From Glandiceps talaboti (lineage: Eukaryota > Hemichordata > Enteropneusta > Spengelidae): a stretch of 64,000 bases of DNA. The stretch's first letter is position 1. Each line of letters starts with the position of its first letter. The translations under genes and the position numbers were made by a program. Shown here in pieces: positions 1 through 25,434 of this stretch. The stretch is taken from contig NC_135569.1 of the NCBI RefSeq assembly GCF_964340395.1, positions 13,123,019-13,187,018 of the forward strand, read 5' to 3'. The notes below the pieces were generated by a model. That model did not search any database. It was not told the DNA's origin and worked only from the letters and a program-made list of their open reading frames with translations.

Positions 1-304
1 CTTTGATTTTTAGGTAAATTAGTCCCCGAGGTACTAGTATGTTCTGCCTTCAGCTGTTACTGTCTCACATGTCCTTTTGGCCAGCAACTTTGACAATTGC
101 TTGTCTCGCTAGGTTCAATTTAACGACTTTAACTAGTTACTTTGTTATTGTCAGGCATTATGTCCAGTTTCTCTAAACCGGGGCTGGTTAAAATTACTTA
201 CTGTCATCTCTTACCATATAGCTTCTCAAAATTCAGAATTTTCGCCAGACTTATCACCAAAATATTTTGACCTATATGTACCAATACTTACCTCCTACCT
301 ACAG
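1..304. other. Intron sequence at left edge
   Basis: No coding exon is visible here. The stretch ends in a good 3' splice site (pyrimidine-rich, then CTACAG at 299-304) that opens the first visible MSP130-like exon, so it is read as the tail of an intron whose upstream exon lies outside the window. Confidence 0.6.
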
Positions 305-3300
305 GTATAAATATAGAAACATGGCCGATATATGGTATGTATCAACCTGATGCTATCAAGTATTTCTACATCGATGGCCAAGGATATTTGGTGACGGCCA
401 ATGAGGGCGATAGTATGGAGGTGTCGTTTGGATCAGAAGAATGGAGTGAACAAATGAGAGGACAGGATTTCGTGACCGGTAGGTTTTGATATTTCTGTGT
501 CTCGGAGGAAATACGGATAATGATAGGTGGAGAGTAAGATTGTGTAAACATACCAGGTGATGGAAGACGAGTCAATAGCTTTGCCAGTAAAAGTTTACAC
601 GTATGCCCGGGTTGTACGCTCTCGAACAGAAAATACGGGATATATTTGCTGGTCGGTCTACGTCACAGCAATGTGCATCTCCCACTCCGGGGGTCAACGT
701 ATAGGTCGTCATGTTCTGCGATGCTCGATATATTCATCACGTTCAATATTGTCACTGTTTTGTCCAACTTTTGCGTGTATTTCCAGCACCATGTTACTAC
801 ATACGAGTGACGTTGTGTGTTTGTCAATTTGCCAATCACAGCTTGATTTTGACGACACGGTGCTAGGTTACTCACATGTTTTAGAAATGTTACACTAAAT
901 GACCAAATATATACATAAAGAACATGAATTGCCGAACTTTTAATGTGACAACAAAAATCTCAACATCAACTACCTCTTGGATAATTAATTTATGGTAATA
1001 TTTATCTTTTCAGGTGATTTTTTATCTGACCTAGTTTCCGAGGATTTATCAGCCGCCCTCGGCGATGACACCAAATTAGGTACTGTCGACGTCGTTACGT
1101 GTCCGTTGTCTAAATCTGATAGGAAGACATAATTTCCCGATGTCTCTTATTACAGATTAACTAAATGATTAAAAATCAAACAAGCTATTAGAAACATAAC
1201 TGTAATGTTGATAATATGTAATGCAAAGTCATGTAATGTAAAACAAAAAACCTTTCACTAAACCTATATCACAAAGTATATATTCAAATCAGGCTACTGG
1301 ATATATCTTTATATTAACATAAAACATACCATATACCATATTATATCATATTGTGTAAAGTTATGTCGTATTTCACACTACATCAAATCAAATGTCATCC
1401 ACGTCACGTCACGTCACGTCATGTCACGTCACGGCACGGCACACATACTACACCAAACTACATCAGATCACATCACATCACATCACATCACATCACTGTC
1501 ACATCACCTCACATCACATCACATCACTATCACATGACTATCACATCACATCACATCACATCACTGTCACATCACATCACATCAGTCACATCACATCACT
1601 GTCACATCACATCACTTCACTGTCACATCATATCACATCACATCACATCCCATCACACCACTGTCACATCACATCACATCACATCACTTCACTATCACAA
1701 CACAACACTTTAACATAACATATAATAAACAAATCGCATTGAATCACATGTGCATATCACATTACATCGCTTCAAGTCATGTCACAACACAACACAACCC
1801 GCCACACCACACCACACCACACCACAACACAACACAACACAACACAACACACCACACCACAACACAACACAACACAACACAACACAACACAACACAACAA
1901 ATCTCAACTCATGACAACTCATGACATCGCGACAACTCGGGACAACTTGTCACACAATGTAACATCACATCATAAATACACCAGTTTTTGAAACGTACTT
2001 GGTTTTTCCCCAGGTCGGTTGTTATTAAGTATTGTCGATGGTATGAACGTCAGCTATCCTACCAAGTATGACCAATTCTACACGTTCGGCTCTAGAAGTT
2101 TCTCCGTCATCCAGACATCAGATATGTCAATGTTATATGACAGTGGAGATGAATTTGAACAAATAAACGCTGAAAACTATCCAACAATATTCAACATGAA
2201 TGTTGGGGATGATGATGAAACTCCGGAGGATACCATGGATAGCAGATCGGATAACAAGGTAAATTGAGTGCATCAGGAGAAATTATTCTAACTTAAAAAA
2301 AAATATTAAAAAATCAAGCGCTGAAATCATACACGATACGTACGGATAACTGGTCAACATTTATCTTTCAAGAGAAAGCCATTTCTTAAACAAAGTACAC
2401 GGGGATGCTTTTTCATCGCTTTTTATTCTAAATACATTTTTTTCTGACAGGGGAAAAATGTTACAGTTGATTTTCACTGAGGTATCAATATACACATCTG
2501 ACAATGTGACATGTTATCACCCCCCCCCCCCCCAATACATACAATAGAAGCAATTTAGGCCGAAATAAGAATATTCGCTGACTTGATAAAGCTCTCAGTA
2601 AACAAACATTGCGACACTTTATTGTTTGGCTCGACAAGAATCAATATAATTGTTACTTTGTAATTCTTAATCGTACGGATCACCTAAACATAGCTCACAA
2701 AAATAAAATGCAAGAGCTATATTGGTAGTAAATGTAGTTGTTGTGTCAAGCTATTACATGATATATCTGCAGTGTTGGTAAGATTTCGATCAAGCCGATA
2801 TTATTTCAGGCTAATTATAATAATTTACAGGGTATACAAGGTTTTGATTGGTCAACGACTTTCCTACTGCTCTTGAAAAATCCCAAAGCATTAACGACAA
2901 ATACTACATAGGCTTTTTACGTAATGTGAAATAGTGCATATGCTAGTTTTAATTTTTTTGTAAAACTCCATTTCAGGGCCCTGAACCCGAGTCTGTCTCG
3001 TATGGGAAGGTTGGAAATAAAAATATTTTATTTATTGGTTTGGAGAGAATGTCATCGATTATGCTGTACCAAATCACTGATGGCGTCGTTTCGTTTGAAA
3101 GTGTTCATCGTGCTGGTTGCATAGATGACACTTTCCAAAATCTGTATGATGCTCGAAATATTGGCGATGCCGATCCCGAAGATATGAGGTATGTGTGGCA
3201 TTAGTGGTCGACCTGATATAAGAGGTCGTAGATAGCGAAATATGTCGTAAATCCACGGGCCTCTTTACGGTACTGTAACAGCAGACAAATGTGCTCTGGT

Positions 3301-4770
3301 TTGTGACGTCACTGCGATAATATAAACATCGAATAGTGTGTGTATTACTGTTAGCAATCCTCGTTCTCATCTTTCGAGATTGCGACAAACATTGCAACCC
3401 TTACTCCCCATTTGCTTCAAGCAGAAGAACACTACAATTTTGAAACATTCGTCGAGAGTGCCGACTTAGTAATTTGCGCGTCTAATAAACAATAACATAA
3501 CATAACATTACATAACATAACATAACATAACATAACATAACATAACATATAATGCCGTTGTTACTCAAAGTGTAGCATAGTTAAGATGATTTGAACGATA
3601 TATATATCCTTTCGAAAGGTCTTAAAATTCGTGTCCGTTTTTTTCACACAGGTTCATCAATGAAGAAAATTCTCCAAGTAACAGACCACTTCTACTAGTT
3701 GCTGGATCAATTAGTGGTACTCTATCACTCTATGACGTCATTGATGACTCGAATGCGGGTAAGGTTTCCTTAGATGATAAAAAAAACATTATTTAATGTA
3801 ATAATGAAGTGTTTCATTATGTATGGGGAACTTCTGATCAGTAAACCGCAGCAATAAAAGAAACTGCAGTAATCTTAGTAAACTGTTCCAATATTAGTAA
3901 ACTAGCAATATTAGTAAAATGTAGCAATATTAGTAAAATGTAGCAATATTAGTAAACTAGCAATATTAGTAAAATGTAGCAATATTAGTAAAATGTAGCA
4001 ATATTAGTAAACTAGCAATATTAGTAAAATGTAGCAATATTAGTAAAATGTAGCAATATTAGTAAAATGTAGCAATATTAGTAAAATGTAGCAATATTAG
4101 TAAAATGTAGCAATATTAGTAAAATGTAACAATATTAGTAAACTAGCAATACTAGTAAAATGTAGCAATATTAGTAAAATGTAGCAATATTAGTAAAATG
4201 TAGCAATATTAGTAAAATGTAGCAATACTAGTAAAATGTAGCAATATTAGTAAAATGTAGCAATATTAGTAAAATGTAGCAATATTAGTAAAATGTAACA
4301 ATATTAGTAAAATGTAACAATATTAGTAGAATGTAACAATATTAGTAAAATGTAACAATATTAGTAAAATGTAACAATATTAGTAAAATATAGCAATATT
4401 AGTAAAATGTAGCAATATTAGTAAAATGTAGCAATCTTAGTAAAATATAGCAATATTAGTAAAATGTAGCAATCTTAGTAAAATATAGCAATATTAGTAA
4501 ATTAGTAAAGTGTAGTTATATCAGTAAAATATAGCAAGAATAGTACGATTTTATCTAGTCAAATAACACTACTTTAGGTATAACGTGATTTTCAACTCAA
4601 GACAAGGGGTCAAATATATACATTTCCATTTCTAGTTTCTACTCTATGATTTTCTTCCAACTTTGTTTGTTTTTGTCTTGTTTACAGATGTCGGCAGCTC
4701 ACCGTTAATATCAGCACTCCTACTTCTTGTCTGTTTGCTCATCAATATACTTCAATACACCAATATATAA
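305..4770 (+). CDS. msp130: MSP130-like (choice-of-anchor I) secreted glycoprotein, C-terminal part, six exons
   Basis: Coding exons at 305-478, 1014-1079, 2014-2258, 2977-3188, 3652-3758 and 4688-4770 join in frame through GT-AG introns (phases 1,1,0,2,1) and give about 294 C-terminal residues. Family signatures in order: WPIYGMYQPDAIK, YLVTANEGDSMEV, LGRLLLSIVDG, FYTFGSRSFSV, YDSGDEFEQI, SRSDNKGPEPESV, ILFIGLERMSSIMLYQIT, DPEDMRFI and PLLLVAGSISGTLSLYDV. The match to MSP130 and the bacterial choice-of-anchor I domain (a beta-propeller-like secreted domain) is clear. The last exon ends in a hydrophobic tail (SALLLLVCLLINIL) after a small-residue stretch (SNADVGSS), as expected for a GPI signal; MSP130 of sea urchin skeletogenic cells is GPI-linked. 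N-terminal exons are left of the window. Introns carry a (CATCA)n array, a foldback element and a 19-bp satellite. No frame break is seen. Confidence 0.9.
1399..1930. repeat. Pentanucleotide microsatellites (CACGT, CATCA, CAACA families)
   Basis: Within an MSP130-like intron, (CACGT)n at about 1399-1438 grades into degenerate (CATCA)n to about 1700, and then, after a short unique spacer, into (CAACA/CACAA)n at about 1779-1905. All share a five-base period, so they look like successive mutated expansions of one pentamer. Long HITSHHITS-type reading frames here are repeat artefacts. Confidence 0.9.
2520..2533. repeat. C14 homopolymer
   Basis: An uninterrupted run of C in an MSP130-like intron; such runs are slippage-prone, so the length may be unreliable. 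Confidence 0.9.
2603..2805. mobile_element. Short foldback (FB) element copy in MSP130-like intron
   Basis: One reverse-orientation monomer at about 2605-2640 (ACATTGCGACACTTTATTGT, then GGCTCGACAAG) faces one forward monomer at about 2769-2800 (CAGTGTTGGTAAGATT, then CAAGCC). The unique core between them begins ATTGTTAC, as in the larger copies elsewhere in the window. It is a degenerate member of the family described at 31551-31965. Confidence 0.55.
3491..3550. repeat. (CATAA)n microsatellite
   Basis: About twelve pentamer units in an MSP130-like intron, with one ACATT interruption. Confidence 0.9.
3860..4520. repeat. 19-bp satellite (AATATTAGTAAAATGTAGC)n
   Basis: About 33 tandem units fill most of the last MSP130-like intron. 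The usual unit is 19 bases; shorter units lacking AAATGT recur in the left part (AATATTAGTAAACTAGC), and the right part carries GTAACAAT variants, so the array has an internal variant structure. The unit matches the centre of the dispersed foldback monomer (AAAATGTAGCAATGTTAGTA). Confidence 0.9.
4688..4770 (+). other. Final MSP130-like exon: predicted GPI-attachment signal
   Basis: This 83-bp exon follows TTTACAG and encodes a spacer (DVGSSP), a run of about 17 hydrophobic residues and a short tail ending QYTNI-stop (TAA at 4768-4770). Small residues just before the hydrophobic run are plausible omega sites. A single C-terminal transmembrane segment is the alternative reading, but the almost absent cytoplasmic tail favours GPI anchoring. 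Confidence 0.7.
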
Positions 4771-5121
4771 AAGATTTTTTTTCAGAGGACCATATGTTTA
4801 TTAAAAACTGTTCAGTCTGAAGCTTGATAACCTGGTCTACACGGAGATGTAGACTTTGTGTGTCTTTTCAGTATTGCGATTTCGACTTTTTAAGATAAAT
4901 ATTTAGTGTACAATTTACATGAAAAAGTGCATTTTCGTTTTTTTAAAGGTTTTTTGTTATTTGTTATTTTTGGTTATGCTCGTTTGTTGGTCAGAGTTAT
5001 TATTGTCACCTCCTGTCGTTCATTATCGAATGAAGGTCATTTATATGTACTTACATTTGTATTACTTCATACTTGACATGGTGCAAGAATAGAGCCATTT
5101 ATAAGAACGATACGTACTGAA

Positions 5122-5127
5122 AATAAA
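5122..5127 (+). promoter_or_regulatory. Polyadenylation signal of the MSP130-like gene
   Basis: A canonical AATAAA lies about 350 bases after the stop codon, followed by GT/T-rich sequence. It would give a 3' UTR of roughly 370 bases. Confidence 0.65.
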
Positions 5128-5145
5128 GCATTGTATTCATTGTTA

Positions 5146-6470
5146 CTATTGGCATACATGTATGTGTTGTTTAATCTTTTTGTGTGCTGACTTGCCGTTT
5201 TACAGAAACCTGACTACAGTATTGATGAAACATTATTCTATCAACAGTGTTCTAGTTCTGACCAGAATACATTTCTTTGGCGACTATTTTCGTGTGTGGA
5301 TGGATGGGTGTGTGGGAGGGAGGGGAGGCTGTCTGTCTGTTTGTTTGTTTGTTTGTTTGTTTGTTTATTTGTTTGACTGACTGACTGACTGACTGACTGA
5401 TTGACTGACTGACTGTCTGTCTATCTCTGTCTCTGTCTCTGTCTGTCTGTCTGTCTGTCTGTCAGTCTGTGTGTATATCGATATTCTTTTCACTAAACTT
5501 TGCAACATTATTTTATGACAACTAAACTTCACTCAGCTCATGTTCAACTTTTTTCAAATGCACACCAATCTGTCTGAAAAATCGTAAGTAGAGACCAAAG
5601 GGGTTTTGTGAAAATCTGAGTCATCGCTATTGCTACCGTAGCTGTCAATCAAATATTAGTGCCTAAATATTTTGGGGAATACTGGACAATTGAGATCTTC
5701 GCTGGGCCGCAGTGCTAGTGTCAATTTCGTCATAAGTTAAATAATATTGTTTATACTTGTATTCATATACATAGCAAGTACCAAGCTCCCAATTGTTACG
5801 ACTTGAAGTTTGAATGGGAAATGAAGCACAATTAGTTGTGGGTGTAAAACTTCAACCTTTACACCTCCTACACAACAACCATAAGTGATATTCCTCTAAA
5901 AGTCCTCCCAACATATTTCATTATTATATAATATTAAACCTCTTAACTTGTAATACATACATACATACATACATACATACATACATACATACATACAGAC
6001 GTACGTACGTACGTACGTACATACATACATACATACATACATACATACATACATACATACATACATACATACACACATGCACACATGCACACATACATAC
6101 ATACATACATACATACATACATACATACATACATACATACATACACACACACATACATACATACATACATACATACATACATACATACATTCATTCATTC
6201 ATACATACATTTTGCGTCTCCTTATCAAAAAGGCATTACAATGTAGTGTGATTCAATATTGGAACAAATGTGAAAATACGTTTTTCCAGACTATATATAA
6301 TTTCACAATCACATTAAGAGTATGATTTAGAAATTTGATACAAACATCTGACAAGATATGTAAATATTTGAATGTGGTTAATATAGTCATATTTGTGTTA
6401 CAAACTTTAAAGGTCTATTTCTACAAACGTACTCATGACATAAAGACAACATGAACACACGATAGACTAT
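5146..6470. other. Convergent intergenic region
   Basis: It separates the 3' ends of the MSP130-like gene (+) and the lectin/GAIN gene (-). It holds tetranucleotide arrays at about 5329-5470 (TGTT, GACT, TGTC) and 5952-6206 (CATA, with a CGTA block near 6000-6020), each a microsatellite. No coding exon was recognised. Confidence 0.7.
5952..6206. repeat. (CATA)n/(CGTA)n microsatellite
   Basis: A long ACAT tetranucleotide array with an embedded (CGTA) block and CACACA islands. The MYVCMYVC and HTYIHTYI reading frames on either strand are artefacts of this repeat. Confidence 0.95.
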
Positions 6471-6485
6471 GATTAATAATATTAA

Positions 6486-6491
6486 TTTATT
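6486..6491 (-). promoter_or_regulatory. Candidate polyadenylation signal of the lectin/GAIN gene
   Basis: TTTATT on the + strand reads AATAAA on the - strand, about 820 bases beyond the stop codon. It is the first plausible signal downstream and would place the 6990-7260 minisatellite in the 3' UTR. Confidence 0.45.
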
Positions 6492-6959
6492 TCACCAGAT
6501 ACATATGATAATAACAATATACATTAACAACAATAACTACAAAAACAACAACAACAATTACAACTGAAACAAAAGCGTTGTAAGGACCATGCATATAGTT
6601 CACTTTTAATTAATCTAGTCTATGTGCTAGAAATTAAGAAAAAATACCAATAGTAAACATACAACTTATACTACCAATACTATTCAAATACCACTAATTA
6701 TACATTTTAAATTAATGAATGTTGAGCAGAGTTCAATATTATCCATATTTAGTTTAAAATCGTGATTCCTTGAGGGTACTTATTATTTTTTGGCGCCGCC
6801 AAGGTCCAAATGCTGTACTTCACCAGTGGCATTGGTCAAAATTAACAACACAGGTCAAATTCCACATGTTAAAAGGAATGAAACATTTCAAATGTGTATG
6901 GTACAAGTCAAGTGGAATCTCACCAGTCAAAACTAATCATAAATGTTAAATGTCCAAAG

Positions 6960-7270
6960 GTAATCCTACACGTCAAAGGTAATCTCTAATATCAAATAAT
7001 CGCATATATGAAAGGATTTCTGAAATATCAGATAATATCAATGTCAACAGCAATCTCAAATATCAGATAATCTCACATGACAAAGGTAATCCTACACGTC
7101 AAAGGTAATCTCAAATATCAATTAATCTTAAATGTTCAAAGGTAATCTCAAAATACCAGATAATCGCATATGTGAAAGGTAATCTCAAATATCAGATAAT
7201 CTCATGTCAAAGAGAATCTCAAATATCAGATAATATCACACGTCAAAGGTAATCACACATGTCGAAGGGA
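6960..7270. repeat. Degenerate minisatellite in predicted 3' UTR
   Basis: Irregular repeats of two linked motifs, GTCAAAGGTAATC and CTCAAATATCAGATAATC, recur about seven times with variable spacing. It lies directly after the stop codon of the lectin/GAIN gene and would be transcribed. Confidence 0.75.
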
Positions 7271-7310
7271 ACAATCAAAGGTGATTACCCATCAAAAGTG
7301 GTCATACATG

Positions 7311-19685
<12,375 letters not shown>

Positions 19686-19936
19686 TATGTAACCGTGCCT
19701 GTACCTGCAGTTGCAACGTTTCAAACTGTAGTCAGTTATGATGTTTATGCCGCTAAATAAAGATTACTCTAACGATAATTAAGACACAGAATATTCATTT
19801 TTAAAATCTAATAAGTGATATAATGCAGTAATAAAGTAATTTAATATACTTAGCCATAATGGTCATTGTAAAAAGTTTTCAAAAACTTGAAACCGAAAAG
19901 CCTCCTCTAACAAATTTATAACTAATTTGTAGTTTT

Positions 19937-20090
19937 CGAAAATAAGGAAAACGTGAATGCAAAACTAACAAATGTTCTGAGAAAAAAAATTAATTTTTAA
20001 TTTTTAATTTAATCGAAAATAAGGAAAACATTTGTGAATGCAAAACTAACAAATGTTCTGAGAAAAAATTATTTTTTTAATTTTTAATTT
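19937..20090. repeat. 77-bp tandem duplication
   Basis: Two adjacent copies share CGAAAATAAGGAAAAC, GTGAATGCAAAACTAACAAA, TGTTCTGAGAAAAA and a TTTTTAATTTAA tail. It lies just upstream of the lectin/GAIN gene start. Confidence 0.85.
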
Positions 20091-20605
20091 AATTCAATTT
20101 TTAATTAAATAAAACGTTCAAAGTATTATTTGTTGAATAAAATGAAATGATCATGAAACTGCGAAAGCACGAAAGTAAAAATCAATTTCTAAATCTAGGA
20201 AAACATTAAAAGTTGAAAAATATGAAAACCATAAGTGTATAATTTTTTTGAAGTTGTATATGTACATGTAACAGTCGAAGAACACTGCATCTTTTTATCA
20301 CCACTATTACACAACTAATAGTACTTTTAATTTATGCAACAAATATTTTAGGTTTTCACTGATGAATAAAATATAAAATATTGATATTTAAGCTTCTCTT
20401 CAAAATCCTCAACATATTAGAATTCTCTTTTTGATATACTGATCATAATTATCGCAATGGCAGGAGAAATCTGGACAATTTAAGTAGAGAAATACCGACT
20501 CGAGATAAATTACATCTACACAGATCTTGGTAATAAGACATTTAATTCTGAAATAAATATTTCCACTAAAAGAATTTGGCAGCGCTTGTCATGTAATACG
20601 AACGT

Positions 20606-21063
<458 letters not shown>

Positions 21064-24000
21064 CAATAACCAGTAAATAATACGACTATGGATAGCATAC
21101 CTACTCCATCATAATTATAAAAAATTCACAGCATAGTACAGCTATTTTCTTTCCAACAATGAAACAATACCATGTGCAATGCGGTGCAGTCTTTGAAATT
21201 TAAGTGAAATATTAATATTGAAATTTCATTTAACACCTTCTTTCTATACTACAGTTGCCATGATTGGACCCCAGGACATTTTGTGATAGCGGCATTTCCT
21301 TTGAAACGATGTGGGTTGGAATACATTATCACGTTTTATCCACGTCACTGTCTGACATTTTCTCAAGTCAGACCGATATGGACCGTAGAACTACGTATAC
21401 CATGGATATACCCAAGTTTGACTTCACGTGCAGCAGATATCATTGAAGTAGTTGCTACCTCCATGCCGACATCGACCTTTTGTTTTCTAATATCAAGTTG
21501 TTGTTTTTTACAAATGTGATGAATTCAGTCGATTTGGCCAGCAATGATGGCAAAAATTTGATAATCTGTGACATAACTCAACAGAGGTTCAAAAGACCCG
21601 GTATACCTCATGCATAAATCGACCAAGTAAACGCAGCACGTGATGATATACTAGTATATAGTCACAGTGCTAGTGCTAGTAACTGGGTGTGGTCGGATGG
21701 AGAGTATATTAGTGACTTTTCCTATATATTTCTTGTAAAAAGATTACAAAAGCAACTGAATTTTTGCCAGATCGATCACGATGAGTTTTGTTGAAGCATA
21801 AGACGAGTGCTATCAAATTCGTATATTTAAATATTGGAACGTGAATCAAAACTGCCTTAAAACAGCCGGAGAACCACATGTCGCGCTAAACACACTACCG
21901 ATGTCTACTGTACGAGTTGATGTAGGGGTGTCACCGTTTTCCGGAGTTTGGCTTCGCCGAGTCTAATCCTATGGCTCCCTTTCACAGCGCTCTCTTCCCT
22001 CCGTTATTTATTTTTTCAATAGTCTTCTGTTGAGGGCGTCCTTTATTGACGTAGATGTTACGCCAGCCTACTGAGCATTCTCCAAATAAAAGCCAGACTT
22101 AAACAGGCGCCAATGAAAGTTGTGTGGCTTTAATACAAAGATAAGAAATACAATAAAAAAAATGTTTGGATTGTTCGATATTTGTGAACGAATTCAACGG
22201 GTTTGTTTCCCACGTCTAGAATCATTTAAACTTTCAGTTCAACATTCTGGTCTGGTATGTAGTGTTGTTTCATTCGAATTCACAGTACATATGATATCGA
22301 ACTCATAATGATGGATGATTTTTTCGCTAATGTTTATTTGTTGTTTGTGAATGTTGCCCGGCTTCTCTTTATTGTCGCCAACAACAGTAGTCCCATTAGT
22401 TGACCTCTAGGGATAACCTCAAAGTAGCACCACTGAATTAACCTCTTCGATCACGACAATTCCCGCCAAAAAATACTAACACACAAATTATTGTTTTCTG
22501 TAAATTTAGGTCACATGTCGACTCCATTTATGACCAAATTCTAAAGAACAATTCTTACATGTACATTAGAATCAAAATTAAGCATCAAAAGTGACACATT
22601 AACAGATATTTTTTGTAGATAGTCAGAGCTAAGTGAACGAGAGACTTCATACGTCATATTTTTTCACGCCCGACCAGTAGTGAATAACATATGTGTAGAG
22701 CGAAACAAATTGTGTCATTCATGCCGGACTTTACTTCTTTGAATTGACGATCAAAAGAAATAAAAAAACACCCTAGATCTCAGCAAACAATCCTTTGATT
22801 TCCTACCAGAATAATACGGGGTGTGTTTTATTTATGAAATCAAATGTCAGGGGTCACATCGTTAGGACAGCTCACGTCATTTGCACCACAAATGTCAGAT
22901 TTCGGAACAATACACGGGAAAACATAAAACTCGGCGTCGAGATTGTCACGACATTTACTCAGCGTCCGGAGAGTGGGTGTGTGTTATTGAAAGTGTTGGC
23001 CTAACAAAATGATCAACGGATGTCGACTGCTTCCGTCCAACGTGAATTGCGAAGTTATACTTATAGAAACATCATCTGCCTGACGATATGAATAAGAGAG
23101 ACTTTACTAGTACTCGCTGTCCATGCTTTTTCACGTGGTCACGGCCGATACATAGCTTTGTTCCGTTTCTCAGAGAATGAGCGAATAAGCTATTTCATTT
23201 TTGTATAGAGTTTTATTTTGAAAGTCTCGACTAGTACTGCTATCAGTAAAGCAATACTTCATATGAGGTCTGCAATGATTACTTTTTGTGTGTACCGGCC
23301 ACGGGTATTTATTAGCATTCAGCCCGCTCATATTAGTCACGAAGCCGCCTTTGTCAATCAACTGTATGTGTTATATACAGAGTTTGAAAACGTGTTTCTG
23401 GAAAAGTGTTCCATTATTTCGAACTTCACTTTGAGAGATATGACACAAACAGTAACAGGAAAACAAAAATCCTGTGTAACTAGTTATAATTTTAGGGGTT
23501 ATGTTAGTAACAGAGTGCCTGAAAGTTAGTATGAACGTCAAAAAAACATAAGTTTCCTCAAGAATGTTGACTTGGTATTGACAAAAAAGGAATCATTTGC
23601 TGTAATTTCATGCTTGAATGGCATTGATATAATTATGGTAATTTTTCAGGAAAAGCTAGAATTTTATGCAAATATTTTTGGCGGGAAAATTTACATCACC
23701 ACAAACGTGAGATAAATGTAGTATGATTCGTCTAGATCTGTGCGAGAAGAGAGGAGGCAGTCTGAATCGTGACAGGCAAGCTTAAGGATAATAACAGAGT
23801 ACGCATGACTTGCGCCTAGTCGACGGTGGATATGATGATGCTCGGGAAGTGGTGTCAACCTTGCTGAAAAACAACCATAGAAAGTGTAGCTCCTCAGTCA
23901 CATCGATATATCAAATGGTGTCACGAGGTCAAGACACTATATGCTTCATACACAACACCTGCACCCAAAGACCACAAGTATCCTCACCACTGAACGTCGA

Positions 24001-25260
24001 CATAGCAACAAGTCAAAGATACTTACCAAATTATTTTTGCAAAATGCAACAATGCTTCTAAATATAGCTGATATCAAATAAAAAGTGGACCTAAATGGAG
24101 TGACATGGAGCCGTAAGTCTTTTCTCTGTGTATCGTAACAGTTTCACCTGCCGATATTTGAGTATTTGACACAGGTGACTTCATCTGTAAAGGACAAGCG
24201 CGGTGTAGGGTTTCAGAATACAATGGTACTTGGTTAGTGGGAAAGTGGACCAACTTTGCTTTGGAACAGGTTCAAAAATGTAAATCGGCTGTTCATGAAG
24301 TTGACTATAATATAGTTGGGACTAATTCACTAGTCAGCGGAAGTATTACTCATAATGTAAGTAGTGCACAATATATAGAGAACTGCAAGTCATACTCATG
24401 TAATGATTGTACTCATATACTGTATGCCAACAGTCTAACATACCCACAGACCCCCTATAGCTTGTTGTACGATAAACTCAGGTTCAGACAATTTCATTTT
24501 CACTGTTGAAAAATGGTTCAAAAATTGTTGTTTTTTCGAAACTTTTTCGCATATTTAAACTTCATTTTGGGTTGAAATGATATAAATGATATGCAATTAT
24601 CAGTTGATCTTAAAATTTGGTTTTAAATTTGGTTTGATAACCAAATTAACCAAAAATCTACGTTTTTTGTTCTTGTTTTTGTTAATAGTATTAAAAGTCA
24701 CCAAAAGCCACTACGACGTATCATTATAACAACATTTGTTGATTTCATTTTATATATTTCCTATAAATAACTGACAATTGTTTCTTTCGAAAACTATAAA
24801 CTTGGCAAATGTGCTTTGCGCTTCATTCGAACTTGGCGGCTAGAGCCTGATATTAAGAAAAATTAAGTAGCACGTTGTCCCTGAATATTGCAACGAATGT
24901 TACCCTATCCCATAATCTCTCCCTATATGAGATCATGCATGCACGTAAGTTTTGTTCAAATGTTCACGGTCATTTCCATATATGCTACCATGGTAACCAT
25001 CGGAATGTATACATTCTACTTGAATCTCTTAAGTACGTCAGTTTAATCCCCTGGTTTTGACCTTTGACTCTTGACCTTATATATTAGGTCACATTTAGCC
25101 TGTTTCTGTTTACACTGAGTACCACTGACCGTAGGGTCTATATGTGAGTCCGTACAGTTTATTGTTAGAAATATTTGAGCATCCCCACGGCATGGTTACT
25201 CTCAGCCGTTACAGCACACGTACATATCTAAATATCATTACGGGACTTTACCTTACTTAA
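21064..25260. other. No gene recognised
   Basis: Only short chance frames occur; none shows a domain, a signal peptide with partners, or a splice-consistent continuation on either strand. The stretch is mostly unique sequence of ordinary composition and could be intergenic, or intronic to 5'-UTR exons of the 53750 gene. Confidence 0.5.
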
Positions 25261-25277
25261 CTTAGCATAGGCTGGGT

Positions 25278-25370
25278 TAGCTCTGGGAAATATACGGGGT
25301 ATCGACACGTCTTCTGGATCGGAGGGGAGAAGACGTGTCGAAACCCCGCAGCGTATTACATCCAGAGCTA
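25278..25370. repeat. Imperfect hairpin (about 38-bp arms)
   Basis: TAGCTCTGG, GGGGT and TCGACACGTCTTCT on the left are matched in order and reversed on the right (AGAAGACGTGTCGA, ACCCCG, CCAGAGCTA) around a short loop. It looks like a fold-back or miniature inverted-repeat element remnant. Confidence 0.8.
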
Positions 25371-25397
25371 AGGCTGGGTTTATACAGACTCTCTTTT

Positions 25398-25434
25398 GTG
25401 GTGTGTGTGTGTGTATGGGGGAGGGGGGGGGGGG
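25398..25434. repeat. (GT)n and G-rich run
   Basis: A short GT array passes into GGGGGAGGGGGGGGGGGG, immediately right of the hairpin. Confidence 0.9.

Noticed and set aside
5896-6325. Long MYVCMYVC / HTYIHTYI open frames (also at 15529-16130, 39138-39434, 42934-43420, 58224-58808)
   Set aside because: They are tetranucleotide repeat translated in several frames on both strands; no unique coding sequence or splice context.
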